Assembly (NCBI RefSeq): GCF_012843705.1
Contig: NZ_JABAFQ010000004.1
Location: 84,633-148,632, forward strand
Length of the DNA stretch: 64,000 nucleotides
Direction: 5' to 3'
Origin: Fusobacterium sp. FSA-380-WT-3A
GTDB lineage: Bacteria > Fusobacteriota > Fusobacteriia > Fusobacteriales > Fusobacteriaceae
Positions 28,601 to 36,248 of this stretch are shown piece by piece. How positions within the stretch are numbered: the stretch's first letter is position 1; every line of letters starts with the position of its first letter. Below the pieces are notes generated by a model that searched no databases, was not told the origin of the DNA, and was given only the letters and a program-made list of their open reading frames with translations. The position numbers were made by a program, and so were the translations under genes.

Positions 28601-28643
28601 CTTGAAATAGAGGATTTTTTATATATTTTCTTTTAATTTTCAT
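25617..28643 (-). CDS. Lipoprotein subtilase autotransporter (type Va, fusolisin-like)
   Basis: This 1008-residue protein has a lipobox LLLTSC (Cys24) followed by six glycines, then a Pro/Asn/Glu-rich linker (residues 40-72). An S8 serine-protease passenger carries Asp110 (VGILDSDF), His144 (TYHGEG), oxyanion Asn284 (WANGN) and Ser361 (HIGSSFAAP). A passenger-associated repeat (GEGTLVLTGENTFSGKSKI, about 480-505) leads into a beta-helix segment. The C-terminal beta-barrel (about 735-1008) ends in KMYFRF with terminal Phe. A lipidated subtilase autotransporter recalls NalP of Neisseria, and fusobacterial fusolisin is the nearest functional analogue. Start behind AAAGGAGAATAA. Confidence 0.92.
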   Translation of the reverse strand: MKIKRKYIKNPLFQVALVLLLTSCGGGGGGSAPIRDNNMRPIIVPERKPDVEIKPEINPVVNPEVNPDKDTNKVNGIVFGKGLPSNLTYSKPQIKVEAHEGKGLVVGILDSDFVKYQDRIGKKYGDKGVEIDFLPKGNDHHTYHGEGVLDTLLQGVTPKVVASSLSENDNGNNIIRYNLEDYKKILKKMKENDGDGPKKLKVFNQSWGSNLDYIQERNFFGNKDRLTGKVKLNEEQRNTIYRAFSSVKTGDVNREIIPSGKEAIDFYEEAIKNENALFVWANGNYDGGGHTITNGQLQSAAPLLRSSLERGWISVVGVDGKNNNKDYDAHLAYAGAVKDWAISAPGESTLNYENNSHIGSSFAAPRVTNAALQVASKFDWMTNNDVRLTLFTTTNKVGVGDGETEENRYIDFEPTGSHGWGVLNLSRALKGPGAFIGSILKADYKNKDSKDYNLYFNANIPEGKTSYFENNIFGNAGLKKKGEGTLVLTGENTFSGKSKIEDGKLEIYKKHRSGIDIEKNGTLVLHNNASVGFEDLDSFSIVTNSGTLNVVGKEAYIENYKNDKGKIHLKENSHLNIKKADVENLHVSVYSDNYVSPKEKKVELIKADELVGNIKDVEINGMRKISLDRENNNLVASISRENAVDYLGDAPINSKDTARKIEITLKELDEKYNSGNISEEEKELGNGIISMSVNKFKNATEIVSGEIYASAQALSFVQAQNINKSLSNHLGSLKDFYNSDYEWQGWSTFQSSSGKLKEDGYISADTKINGGHFGIDKRVGNSQVGVALSYGKGYGDFENYGGKYRSNSIGISLYEKEYFADNFYTLGRIGITHFDTTVDRALLTRNGDVEFGRIKHGDNMVSAYLEVGKHFEYITPYIGYSMDYLRRGDFNESSADWGIVANDKDYFKQNLIFGLQGEQKVSDVTFNYHLSQLVNIGDRDLSFKGHFTDSTTVHTFKGINQVKNTSWIGAGVTKEFTENFGVSVNLDIRLEEFKSADTVYSTKMYFRF

Positions 28644-28773
28644 TTATTCTCCTTTAAAATTTAAACTTTATTTTACCAAAATATCATATCAGAAAAAATA
28701 TTAAAAAAATTAAAAGTTACTTGAATTATAAAATTTTATACATCAATTCTTAAATTTTATACTTTTATTTATT

Positions 28774-28802
28774 TTGACAGAATCTAATTTATAAATTATA
28801 AT
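28774..28802 (+). promoter_or_regulatory. Sigma-70 promoter of the sensor/LytTR operon
   Basis: TTGACA (28774-28779), a 17-nt spacer and TATAAT (28797-28802) make a consensus promoter. Transcription would start near 28809, which is almost at the first ATG (28810). This argues that translation uses the later TTG 28837, which has AAAGGA eight bases upstream. Confidence 0.75.
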
Positions 28803-28836
28803 TTAATATATGGCAAAAAAAGAAAGGACTGATATT

Positions 28837-30408
28837 TTGTATTACAAGGACATAAAAGCTCAAAAGAAAAAAATAAGTTTTGCAATTATTTTCACAGTTA
28901 TAATCTCTATTTTTGTGTTGCAACTTTCTAAATCTCAAAAGGATTTTATATATGTTGTACCAAAAATTAAAAATTTTGAAATTTTAAACTCAAATATTGG
29001 AAAATATACCTTAAAAAATATAGTGACAAAAGAGGAAATCTCCAATGTAAAACAGATTAATATTTTAAATGGGAGTATTTTTTATAATGTTCCCAATGGT
29101 GAATATTTAGTAGAGGGAAGTTATTTAGGGGATAGTGATGAGATTGATTTAATAAAGGAAAAGGATTGGGAGAAAGTTTATTTAAACTTAGAAGGTGTAA
29201 GTTTTTCTCAATTAGAAGAGAGATTTTTAAATATCCTTACCCTTTGTCTAATTGGTTTTAATATATATCTATATATGAATACTAGACAGAAACTTCCAAA
29301 GAAAAATATCCTTAATTTTATGTTTTTCCTAGTAACTTTAAAAATATTTTTTGGATTGAGAATTGACCCAAGTAATAATATATTGATTTTTGTAGATTTT
29401 TTTGTAACGAGATTTTTGTTGTTTATGCTTATTTTTTATTGTTTAAAAAATATCTTCCCTAAAAGATTTAAAAAGTTAAAAAAACTCATATATTTTATTT
29501 TAGCTTTTATTTATCTTTATAATGTTGTGATTGGATTAATAATTTGCTCTCCACAAGTTTTAGTTTATTTTTTAAATGGGCATATAACTTTTTTAAAAAT
29601 AATTTCTTTTGCAAGAAAATATATAGATTTAACTAGAGTTCTATTCTTTATCTTTTTAATTACCTTTATGACTTACAAAAATAAGATTAAAAGAGGAAAT
29701 ATTTTATCGTGGATAGTTTTATGGATAACATATTTTTTATTAGAATTTTCAAAGGAGTTATTCCCAAGATTTGAAAACTTAGGATACTTCATTGATATAA
29801 TGGAGATTTTCTGTGTTTATTGGGCTTTGGTTTTCTATACTTTCAAAATTTATAGTAGAAATGTTTTAAGGACTATACTTTATTCTATTGTTATTACCCT
29901 AAGTTATGTAAGTTTATTTTATTTTAAAAACATATCTCAAGCAGCTATTGTATTAGGAGTATTTTTATTATTAGATTTTTATGCAGTTATAATAAATAAA
30001 ATAATGGCTGTAGAGGATAAACCTATTGAAGAGATTTATAACCGTCTATGCTTAATAGATAATATCAAAGATTTTGAAAAGTTTTTAAAAAAAGATTTAA
30101 AAAAAGCTTTACCTTTAGAAGATGTTTTTGTAAAAATTCTTATTAATAAAAAAGAGATATATGATTATGTAGAAGAAAATCCACAAGATACAAATATTAT
30201 TCCAACAGAGCTATTAAAAAATAAAAATTATGACTATGCTTACAAAATAGGTTTTAATAAAAATAAAGAGATAGCACTTATTTTTATAAAAGAGGGAGAT
30301 GAGCCACTTACAATAGGAGAACAAAATTTCTTGTTAGACCTTTCATATAAAATATCTAATATAATCAATAAACTTAGATTAGAAACTCTTTATAAGGGGT
30401 TGAAGTAG
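28837..30408 (+). CDS. Membrane sensor-like protein, partner of the LytTR regulator
   Basis: I chose TTG 28837 (523 residues) because AAAGGA at 28823-28828 precedes it. The in-frame ATG 28810 lies at the predicted transcription start and has no ribosome site. There is one N-terminal transmembrane helix, an extracytoplasmic domain (about 30-125), then about eight membrane helices (130-400). A C-terminal cytosolic GAF-like segment ends in a helical stretch (EQNFLLDLSYKISNIINKLR). No histidine-kinase domain, H-box or ATP-binding motif is present. It overlaps functionally with the LytTR gene that starts one base after it. Function unknown; a 7TM-type receptor is the best description. Confidence 0.6.
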   Translation: MYYKDIKAQKKKISFAIIFTVIISIFVLQLSKSQKDFIYVVPKIKNFEILNSNIGKYTLKNIVTKEEISNVKQINILNGSIFYNVPNGEYLVEGSYLGDSDEIDLIKEKDWEKVYLNLEGVSFSQLEERFLNILTLCLIGFNIYLYMNTRQKLPKKNILNFMFFLVTLKIFFGLRIDPSNNILIFVDFFVTRFLLFMLIFYCLKNIFPKRFKKLKKLIYFILAFIYLYNVVIGLIICSPQVLVYFLNGHITFLKIISFARKYIDLTRVLFFIFLITFMTYKNKIKRGNILSWIVLWITYFLLEFSKELFPRFENLGYFIDIMEIFCVYWALVFYTFKIYSRNVLRTILYSIVITLSYVSLFYFKNISQAAIVLGVFLLLDFYAVIINKIMAVEDKPIEEIYNRLCLIDNIKDFEKFLKKDLKKALPLEDVFVKILINKKEIYDYVEENPQDTNIIPTELLKNKNYDYAYKIGFNKNKEIALIFIKEGDEPLTIGEQNFLLDLSYKISNIINKLRLETLYKGLK

Positions 30409-30409
30409 T

Positions 30410-31087
30410 ATGAAGATAGGGATAAAGGCTGAAGAAAATTTAAAAATTCTTTTAGAAGAGGTACTTCCTTATGAATATGTAAGTTTAGATGAAGATATAG
30501 ATTTAAGTAATATAAATATAGTTATAATAGATTCAGATACAGAAAATTTAGAAAGTTATTTGGTAGATTACAAAAGAAATAATATAAATATAATAGCCTT
30601 AGTTGGAGAAAAAGATATTCATAAAATGAGAGAGCTTTTCTTAAGTAAATTAGTAGATGATTGTATTATAAGAAAAGAGATTTTTAGAATAGAGGAGAGT
30701 ATTGAAAGATTAGCAAAAGAAAAAGCTCAAATTACAGGTTTTTATCTTTCAGATACTTTTAAAAAGGGAATTTATAAATTTTCAGATATAAACTATATAA
30801 CTTATTCTGGAATCAGTAGAAAAACAGAGTTTCATCTAACAACTTCTGAAACTTTTACTGTAAAGAAAAATTTTTATGAGATTGAGGAAAAAATAAAAAA
30901 TCTAACTATGTTTTATAAATTAGATAGAAGTACTATTATTAATATTCAACTGATTGAAATTCTAGATTTTAAAGAAGAGATGATAATATTTAAAAATAAA
31001 AACTTTATCTATACAAGCAAACAAAAATTAAAGGAGATTGAAAGCAAAAATTTCTTTGGAAAAAATATGGGATATTTAGAAATATAA
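30410..31087 (+). CDS. LytTR-family DNA-binding regulator with degenerate receiver
   Basis: In this 225-residue protein, residues 1-95 look like a receiver fold, but the usual acidic pair after beta-1 is absent (MKIGIKAEEN), and only VVIIDSD recalls the phospho-acceptor region. Residues 120-225 form a LytTR DNA-binding domain: DINYITYSGISRKTEFHLTT, FYEIEEKIKN, FYKLDRSTIINIQLIEIL. It is coupled to the membrane protein gene (1-nt gap), and a Wzz-like gene with its own promoter follows. Because the partner lacks a kinase domain, signalling probably does not use phosphorylation (inference). Confidence 0.75.
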   Translation: MKIGIKAEENLKILLEEVLPYEYVSLDEDIDLSNINIVIIDSDTENLESYLVDYKRNNINIIALVGEKDIHKMRELFLSKLVDDCIIRKEIFRIEESIERLAKEKAQITGFYLSDTFKKGIYKFSDINYITYSGISRKTEFHLTTSETFTVKKNFYEIEEKIKNLTMFYKLDRSTIINIQLIEILDFKEEMIIFKNKNFIYTSKQKLKEIESKNFFGKNMGYLEI

Positions 31088-31101
31088 TTGTGACATTATA
31101 A

Positions 31102-31130
31102 TTGCTTTTTTTCATATAATGAAGTATAAT
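31102..31130 (+). promoter_or_regulatory. Promoter of the Wzz-like gene
   Basis: TTGCTT (31102-31107) and TATAAT (31125-31130) are 17 nt apart. A second TATAAT lies at 31115. The site overlaps the in-frame ATG 31119, so translation must begin downstream, at ATG 31167. This promoter could be the LytTR target, but no clear imperfect direct repeat was identified. Confidence 0.6.
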
Positions 31131-31166
31131 AAAATGCGAAATGATTGTTTTTGTAAGGAGAGTGAA

Positions 31167-33554
31167 ATGGACAATAAAGATTATCAGTTAGAAGAAATCA
31201 AAAATTATCATCAGGAAGATGATGAAATTGATTTAATGGAACTTTTAGCTATATTAGTTAGAGAAAAGTTTACAATATTAGTAACTTTTATTATTGTATC
31301 AGCCTTATCTTTAGGAGTAGCTTTATATATGAGGGATAATGGAAAAAGTGCTGCAGTAATAGTAAAATTAGCTTCCCCAGAATTAAAAAATAAAAAAGTA
31401 AACTTATTGCCACCAAATGTCTTAGAAGAAGTTTATACTAAGGAAAACTTAGAAACAAAGGAGAAAATAAGTTTAGATAATTTTAGAGAGGCTTTTAAAA
31501 TTTCTGGAATAATTCCACAGGATGTAAAAACACAAATGGAATTTGCAGAAAAGAAAGGGGAAACTTTAGATTACATACCAGAAAATTACTCTATTCAATT
31601 AAGAATAGGAGATTTAGAAACAAGTAAGAAAATTTTAAATGAGTATATTCAGGGATTAAATAGAGAGTTTAAAGATAATTATGAATCTAAATATAGAGCT
31701 GAAATTATAGATACTAGTATAGTTGACAGTACTACAAGTGAATATCAAGATATCCTTGATTTAATAAAAAAAGATAGAGATATTTTAGAAAATGTTATCA
31801 ATGAAAAGTTAAAAACAAATATCTCTTATGTATCTTATGGCTTTGGATATAGAGATATTCAAATAAAAATAAAAAATTTAGAAAATATAAAAATAAATAA
31901 AATTGAAAGTTTTTTAGAAGCTACAAATATAGTAAAAAATCCAGATTCCTTTAAGGCTATATCTAAAGGAAGAATAGATAAATTAAAATTGTTATTAGAT
32001 GAAAAATTAAAAGTTCAAAATGATTATTTAAGTATTTTAGAAAATGAAAAAAGAAGTGATAAAACTACAACTATTCCTAAAGGTTTAAAAATAAATCTAG
32101 AGGATGATAAAGAAGATGAATATTACTCAAAAATTATTAATTCTAATATAAATCTTCAAAATGAAATAAGTGCTATAAAAAATCAAATTAAAATTTTAGA
32201 ATTAAAAAATGCTAATTTAAAAACAGGAACAACAGAAGAGATATTATATATAAAAAATGGTATAAAAAATATAATAACTGATTACAATATGATAATAGAA
32301 GAGTTTAATCAATTAGCAATTCAAGAAAATAGAATAAAATATGGAGAGATGTTGAAGAAAGCATCTCCTATTACAATAGTTTCAGAATCAAAAGCTAAAC
32401 TTATATTGGCTGCAGGAGTTGTGTTAGGTTTATTCATGGGAATTTTAATAGCATTTTGTAAAGAGTTTTTCAAATCATTTAAAAAATATTTAGGTGTTAT
32501 AGTGGTATTCTTTTTAGTTACATCTATAGGGTATTCACAGGAGAAATTTATTATTTCTTTCTCTCATAAAGAGATAACTAAAGGGCAAAATCCTGATAAA
32601 ACTCCTCTTAATATAGAAAAAATAATGGAAAATTATATAAAGAAAAATTTTCCTAATGAAAATAGTGCAAAAATAGTTATTACTCCTATATTAATGGAAG
32701 ACAGTTATAAGAAAGTAAAAAGTAGATTAATATCAGATAGCAGTTATTTATATATTCCAACTCAATATATAGTTTCTTTAGAAACAGATGATATTTCAAA
32801 GGAGAAAGAAATCTGTGATAAATTAAAATCAGAGTTTCCTAAATTTTATATAGATTATTTCCTAAATAAAAGTGAAGATTTTTCTAATAAAGAGACTTTT
32901 GAAGAGGAAAATTATACAGAAAGATTGGATGGTTTAAATAATACTCTTATAGGAATAGAAGAAGATATTGAAAATAGAAAACTTTTTGAGGGAAATAACA
33001 AGAAAAAAGAGGAATATAATAGAATATCTTTTGAAATCTGGAAAATAAGAAATAGTATTTATAGAGATTTAGAAAGTTATATTGTTTCTAATAATCTAGC
33101 TTTAAATGTTGAAAAAGAAAAAATATTGTTAGCTGGAGAAAAAACAATATTATTGAGAGAATTAGAAACAATAAAAGAAAAGATAGCTTTTTATTCTAAT
33201 TTGTTATCAAAATACAATTTAGGTTCTAATGAAGTAGTAATCCTTGAAAATGGTGATTTAGCAGTACAAAATAAAAGTTCTATAAAAGAAAAACAATATT
33301 TAGAAATATCTGCTAGTAATTTAAAACTATTGGAAAAAGAAAAGGAAATCAATAGAAAAATCTTAGAAATTGAAAAACTTAGTACAAGTTTAAGAAAAGT
33401 TACTGAAAAAGAAGCTTTGGTTTTAGAAGAAAAGTTTAAAATTCTAGAGAGAGAAATCTATATATTAGAACAAAAAATAAAATATATAGAGCTTAGAGAT
33501 TACAAAAGAGAATATGATTCAAGTGTAAGAATATCAGAGTATAAAGAAAAATAA
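31167..33554 (+). CDS. Wzz-type chain-length determinant fused to a second periplasmic domain
   Basis: The start at ATG 31167 (795 residues) follows AAGGAGAG. The Wzz signature EIDLMELLAILVREKFTI leads into helix 1 (36-55). A periplasmic coiled-coil domain (60-405) ends at helix 2 (LILAAGVVLGLFMGILIAF, 409-430), the usual end of a Wzz protein. Here a 12-residue loop and a third hydrophobic segment (YLGVIVVFFLVTSIGYSQ, signal-peptide-like) lead into a further 340 residues of charged coiled-coil. Wzz proteins set O-chain length with Wzy. The added domain is not recognised; it may be a fused secreted partner. Confidence 0.75.
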   Translation: MDNKDYQLEEIKNYHQEDDEIDLMELLAILVREKFTILVTFIIVSALSLGVALYMRDNGKSAAVIVKLASPELKNKKVNLLPPNVLEEVYTKENLETKEKISLDNFREAFKISGIIPQDVKTQMEFAEKKGETLDYIPENYSIQLRIGDLETSKKILNEYIQGLNREFKDNYESKYRAEIIDTSIVDSTTSEYQDILDLIKKDRDILENVINEKLKTNISYVSYGFGYRDIQIKIKNLENIKINKIESFLEATNIVKNPDSFKAISKGRIDKLKLLLDEKLKVQNDYLSILENEKRSDKTTTIPKGLKINLEDDKEDEYYSKIINSNINLQNEISAIKNQIKILELKNANLKTGTTEEILYIKNGIKNIITDYNMIIEEFNQLAIQENRIKYGEMLKKASPITIVSESKAKLILAAGVVLGLFMGILIAFCKEFFKSFKKYLGVIVVFFLVTSIGYSQEKFIISFSHKEITKGQNPDKTPLNIEKIMENYIKKNFPNENSAKIVITPILMEDSYKKVKSRLISDSSYLYIPTQYIVSLETDDISKEKEICDKLKSEFPKFYIDYFLNKSEDFSNKETFEEENYTERLDGLNNTLIGIEEDIENRKLFEGNNKKKEEYNRISFEIWKIRNSIYRDLESYIVSNNLALNVEKEKILLAGEKTILLRELETIKEKIAFYSNLLSKYNLGSNEVVILENGDLAVQNKSSIKEKQYLEISASNLKLLEKEKEINRKILEIEKLSTSLRKVTEKEALVLEEKFKILEREIYILEQKIKYIELRDYKREYDSSVRISEYKEK

Positions 33555-33557
33555 AAT

Positions 33558-33595
33558 AAAAGGGTGTTGTAAATTTTTACAATACCCTTTTTGTT
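33558..33595 (+). terminator. Rho-independent terminator after the Wzz-like gene
   Basis: AAAAGGGTGTTGTAA and TTACAATACCCTTTT form a 15-bp stem with one G-T pair and a 4-nt loop, followed by TTG. The A-rich 5' flank also makes it usable in the opposite direction for the convergent OmpV gene. Confidence 0.85.
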
Positions 33596-33640
33596 TAGAA
33601 AAATTATAAAATAATTTTCTTAAATTAAAATAATTTCTAA

Positions 33641-34393
33641 TTAGAAAGAATAAATAATTCCTCCACCAATAGCTGTAACAATATCATCATGAGCTAAAGG
33701 AGAATCAGCTAACTCTTTAGATAATTTTGTTATTCCAATAAATCCAACTGTAGAAAAACTTTCAGTTAGTTGATAGTTTCCAAGTAATCCAACTCCACAA
33801 GTATATCCAGATTTTCCCTCATAAGCTCCATTAATATTATATGATTGTGGTCTTAGAGCCTCGTGATTATCCACACCAAAATAATAATCTACCATACTAC
33901 TATTGTAGTAAGTATAATTGAAGCTAGGAACTAAAGTAAATTGAGAATTGATGTAGAAAGGTTTATTAAGTTTAAAATGAATATTTCCACCCTCTTTTCC
34001 ATATTCAAAAGCTACAGAAGAATTAACATCAAAAGGGATAAAAGTATAAGAAAATTCAGCTCCACCCATAAATTGAGTATCTCTGTCATCAATTCCTCTA
34101 TAACCTGCATCCATATCTTTAGCCTCTATTTTATATCCTCCAAAAGGAAGAGCATAAAGAGAAAAAGAATAATTGTCCTCTTCAATTAAATTATAACCAA
34201 AAGCAAGTCCATATGGTTTTCCACCGTCAATAAAAAATCCATTATATTCAATATCTATAAAAGGTAAAATATAATGAGGTTTGTCACTTTTGAAAACTTT
34301 GCTAGTAAGTCCATATCCTAAACCAACACTGTCAGCATAAGCACCTTGAGCAAGAATAGCTCCAATTCCTAAAATTAAAAAAGCTTTTTTCAT
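33641..34393 (-). CDS. MipA/OmpV family outer-membrane protein
   Basis: This 250-residue protein has a signal peptide (KKAFLILGIGAILAQGAYA, cleavage after residue 20), then alternating beta strands. Family marks are GLGYGLTSKVFKSDKPHYILPFIDIEYNGFFIDG at the N-terminus and GYRGIDDRDTQFMGGAEFSY near residue 98-117. It ends IGGGIIYSF with terminal Phe as expected for BAM-assembled barrels. Members act as porins or as scaffold for murein enzymes. It has its own promoter facing rfbA. Confidence 0.85.
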   Translation of the reverse strand: MKKAFLILGIGAILAQGAYADSVGLGYGLTSKVFKSDKPHYILPFIDIEYNGFFIDGGKPYGLAFGYNLIEEDNYSFSLYALPFGGYKIEAKDMDAGYRGIDDRDTQFMGGAEFSYTFIPFDVNSSVAFEYGKEGGNIHFKLNKPFYINSQFTLVPSFNYTYYNSSMVDYYFGVDNHEALRPQSYNINGAYEGKSGYTCGVGLLGNYQLTESFSTVGFIGITKLSKELADSPLAHDDIVTAIGGGIIYSF

Positions 34394-34411
34394 AAATTAC
34401 CTCCAAAAATT

Positions 34412-34433
34412 AAAATGACTTTCAAGTCATTTT
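34412..34433. promoter_or_regulatory. Perfect dyad in the ompV leader
   Basis: AAAATGACTT and AAGTCATTTT form a 10-bp perfect inverted repeat with a 2-nt centre, 18 nt before the ompV start codon and just downstream of its promoter. It could be a repressor operator or an RNA hairpin near the ribosome site. It does not match a regulator site I can name. Confidence 0.5.
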
Positions 34434-34443
34434 TTAAAAATAA

Positions 34444-34472
34444 AGTATATCACATTTTTTAATATTAGTCAA
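34444..34472 (-). promoter_or_regulatory. Promoter of the ompV-like gene
   Basis: On the minus strand TTGACT (34472-34467), a 17-nt spacer and TATACT (34449-34444) match the sigma-70 consensus. The predicted start lies just upstream of the dyad at 34412. Confidence 0.75.
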
Positions 34473-34492
34473 TGTAAAATAAATCATAATAA

Positions 34493-34521
34493 TTGATTTT
34501 TATTTTATAATAAAGTATAAT
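34493..34521 (+). promoter_or_regulatory. Promoter of rfbA-rfbC
   Basis: TTGATT (34493-34498), a 17-nt spacer and TATAAT (34516-34521) lie 34 nt before rfbA and diverge from the ompV promoter. Confidence 0.75.
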
Positions 34522-34555
34522 AAAATTATAAAATTATATTTAAAGGGAGTAGCTT

Positions 34556-35434
34556 ATGAAAGGAATAATATTAGCTGGAGGGTCAGGAACAAGATTATAC
34601 CCTCTTACAATGGTAACATCAAAACAACTTTTACCAGTTTACGATAAACCAATGATATTTTATCCTCTATCAACTCTTATGTTAGCAGGAATAAAAGAGA
34701 TTTTAATAATTTCAACACCACAAGATTTACCAAATTTTAAAAAACTTTTAGGAGATGGAAGCCAATATGGAATCTCTTTAAGTTATGCAGAACAACCAAG
34801 TCCAGATGGACTTGCTCAAGCATTTTTAATTGGAGAAGAATTTATAGGAAATGACTCTTGTGCAATGATATTAGGAGATAATATTTTCTATGGAGCAGGA
34901 CTTTCAAAACATTTAAAAGAAGCTGAAGCCAAAGAGGTTGGAGCAACAATTTTTGGTTATTATGTAAATGACCCAGAAAGATTTGGAATAGTGGAGTTTG
35001 ATAAAGATGGAAAAGCTATATCAATAGAGGAAAAACCAGAACATCCAAAATCAAATTATTGTGTAACAGGATTATATTTCTATGACAATAGAGTTGTAGA
35101 TTTTGCAAAAAAAGTAAGACCATCAAAAAGAGGAGAGTTAGAAATAACTGACTTAAATAAAATGTATTTAGAAGATGGCACATTAAATGTAATAACTTTA
35201 GGAAGAGGTTATGCTTGGCTAGATACAGGAACAATGGATTCTTTAGCAGAAGCTACAGAGTTTATAAAAACAATAGAAAATCGTCAAGGAATACAGATAG
35301 CTTCTTTAGAAGAGATAGCATATTTACATAAATGGATAGATAAAGAAAAACTTTTAGAAGCAGCTAAAAAATATGGAAAATCAAACTATGGACAATATCT
35401 TTTAAAGGTAGCAGAGGATAAAATAAAATATTAG
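34556..35434 (+). CDS. rfbA: Glucose-1-phosphate thymidylyltransferase
   Basis: This 292-residue enzyme makes dTDP-glucose from dTTP and glucose-1-phosphate. [17 protein letters not shown] is the nucleotide-binding signature. [31 protein letters not shown] (metal-binding Asp) and [16 protein letters not shown] are canonical, and length is normal for RmlA. It supplies the precursor for the dTDP-3-formamido sugar genes at 13421-16114. It is followed at 8 nt by rfbC. Confidence 0.95.
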   Translation: MKGIILAGGSGTRLYPLTMVTSKQLLPVYDKPMIFYPLSTLMLAGIKEILIISTPQDLPNFKKLLGDGSQYGISLSYAEQPSPDGLAQAFLIGEEFIGNDSCAMILGDNIFYGAGLSKHLKEAEAKEVGATIFGYYVNDPERFGIVEFDKDGKAISIEEKPEHPKSNYCVTGLYFYDNRVVDFAKKVRPSKRGELEITDLNKMYLEDGTLNVITLGRGYAWLDTGTMDSLAEATEFIKTIENRQGIQIASLEEIAYLHKWIDKEKLLEAAKKYGKSNYGQYLLKVAEDKIKY

Positions 35435-35442
35435 GAGAAAAA

Positions 35443-35988
35443 ATGAAAGTTATAAAAACAGATATAGAAGGAGTTTATATAATAGAGCCACAAATTTTTG
35501 GAGATAATAGAGGTTGGTTTACAGAATCTTGGTCACAAAGAAAAATGGAAGAGGCTGGACTTTTTTATAATTTTGTACAAGATAACCACTCTTTTTCAGC
35601 AGTAAAGGGAACTTTAAGAGGATTACATTTCCAAAAAGGTGAGGCTTCTCAAGCAAAACTTGTAAGATGTGTGAGGGGAGCAGTTTTAGATGTGGCAGTA
35701 GATTTAAGAAAAAATTCTAAAACTTACAAAAAATGGGTTTCTTGTGTTTTATCAGAAGAAAATAAAAGACAGTTTTTAATCCCTAGAGGTTTTGCTCATG
35801 GATTTTTAACTTTAACTGACAATGTAGAATTTTTATATAAAGCTGATAATTATTATAATTTTGAAGCTGATAGAAATATAATTTGGAATGATAAGGAGCT
35901 AAATATCGATTGGGGAATTGAAAATCCCATTCTTTCTCCAAAAGATGCTAAAGCTCCAAAACTATCAGAAAGTGATGTAGATTTCTAA
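35443..35988 (+). CDS. rfbC: dTDP-4-dehydrorhamnose 3,5-epimerase
   Basis: This 181-residue RmlC cupin has IIEPQIFGDNRGWFTESW, the active-site stretch QDNHSFSAVKGTLRGLHFQ with the catalytic His near residue 62, KLVRCVRGAVLDVAVDLR, and IPRGFAHGFLTL. It acts on dTDP-4-keto-6-deoxyglucose on the way to dTDP-rhamnose. The rfbB dehydratase and rfbD reductase needed on either side are not in this window, so the pathway must be completed elsewhere. Confidence 0.93.
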   Translation: MKVIKTDIEGVYIIEPQIFGDNRGWFTESWSQRKMEEAGLFYNFVQDNHSFSAVKGTLRGLHFQKGEASQAKLVRCVRGAVLDVAVDLRKNSKTYKKWVSCVLSEENKRQFLIPRGFAHGFLTLTDNVEFLYKADNYYNFEADRNIIWNDKELNIDWGIENPILSPKDAKAPKLSESDVDF

Positions 35989-35993
35989 AAATA

Positions 35994-36022
35994 TTGACTT
36001 TTTAACAAAAATATCTTATAAT
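35994..36022 (+). promoter_or_regulatory. Strong promoter of the structured RNA/small peptide unit
   Basis: TTGACT (35994-35999), a 17-nt spacer and TATAAT (36017-36022) sit immediately after rfbC. Transcription would start about 36029, at the base of the first hairpin, so this small unit has its own transcript. Confidence 0.8.
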
Positions 36023-36029
36023 ATATATG

Positions 36030-36150
36030 TAAATACCCGTTGGGTACTAGTTAAGTGAATTAACAAGTTCAGATAGAAGCTCTCAAGAAATTGGGAGCTT
36101 TTATTCTGCCCTTGAACAAGGTAGAAATTCACTTAACTAGGAGGTATACT
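36030..36150 (+). ncRNA. Structured leader RNA upstream of a 29-residue peptide
   Basis: Starting at the predicted transcript end there is a 5-bp hairpin (TACCC at 36034 / GGGTA at 36042, triloop). Directly abutting it is a perfect 15-bp stem (CTAGTTAAGTGAATT 36047-36061 / AATTCACTTAACTAG 36126-36140). Inside lie GTTCA/TGAAC (36067/36113) and an AAGCTCTC / GGGAGCTT hairpin (36077/36093) followed by TTTATTCT. The long stem ends exactly where the Shine-Dalgarno AGGAGG (36139-36144) begins, so folding should limit ribosome access. I do not recognise a named RNA family. Confidence 0.65.
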
Positions 36151-36240
36151 ATGAATGTGTATATCAATACTATCAATTTTAATACTGGATTTGTAATAAT
36201 AATCTGTATTTTTATTTGGTGGTGGTATAACAGAAAATAG
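36151..36240 (+). CDS. 29-residue hydrophobic peptide, candidate type I toxin
   Basis: ATG 36151 lies six bases after AGGAGG. The peptide has a polar N-terminus (MNVYINTINFNTG), a single hydrophobic helix (FVIIICIFIWWW) and a basic end (YNRK). One membrane helix followed by tryptophans and a short basic tail is the plan of Fst/Ldr-type toxins (LdrA ends SWWRNRK). The unit has a private promoter, a highly folded leader and its own terminator. No convincing antisense promoter for an antitoxin RNA was found, so the toxin label is an inference. Confidence 0.6.
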   Translation: MNVYINTINFNTGFVIIICIFIWWWYNRK

Positions 36241-36248
36241 TATCCTCA

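Noticed and set aside
33941..34189. Plus-strand frame antisense to the ompV gene
   Set aside because: No ribosome site or homology; the minus-strand beta-barrel gene is clear.
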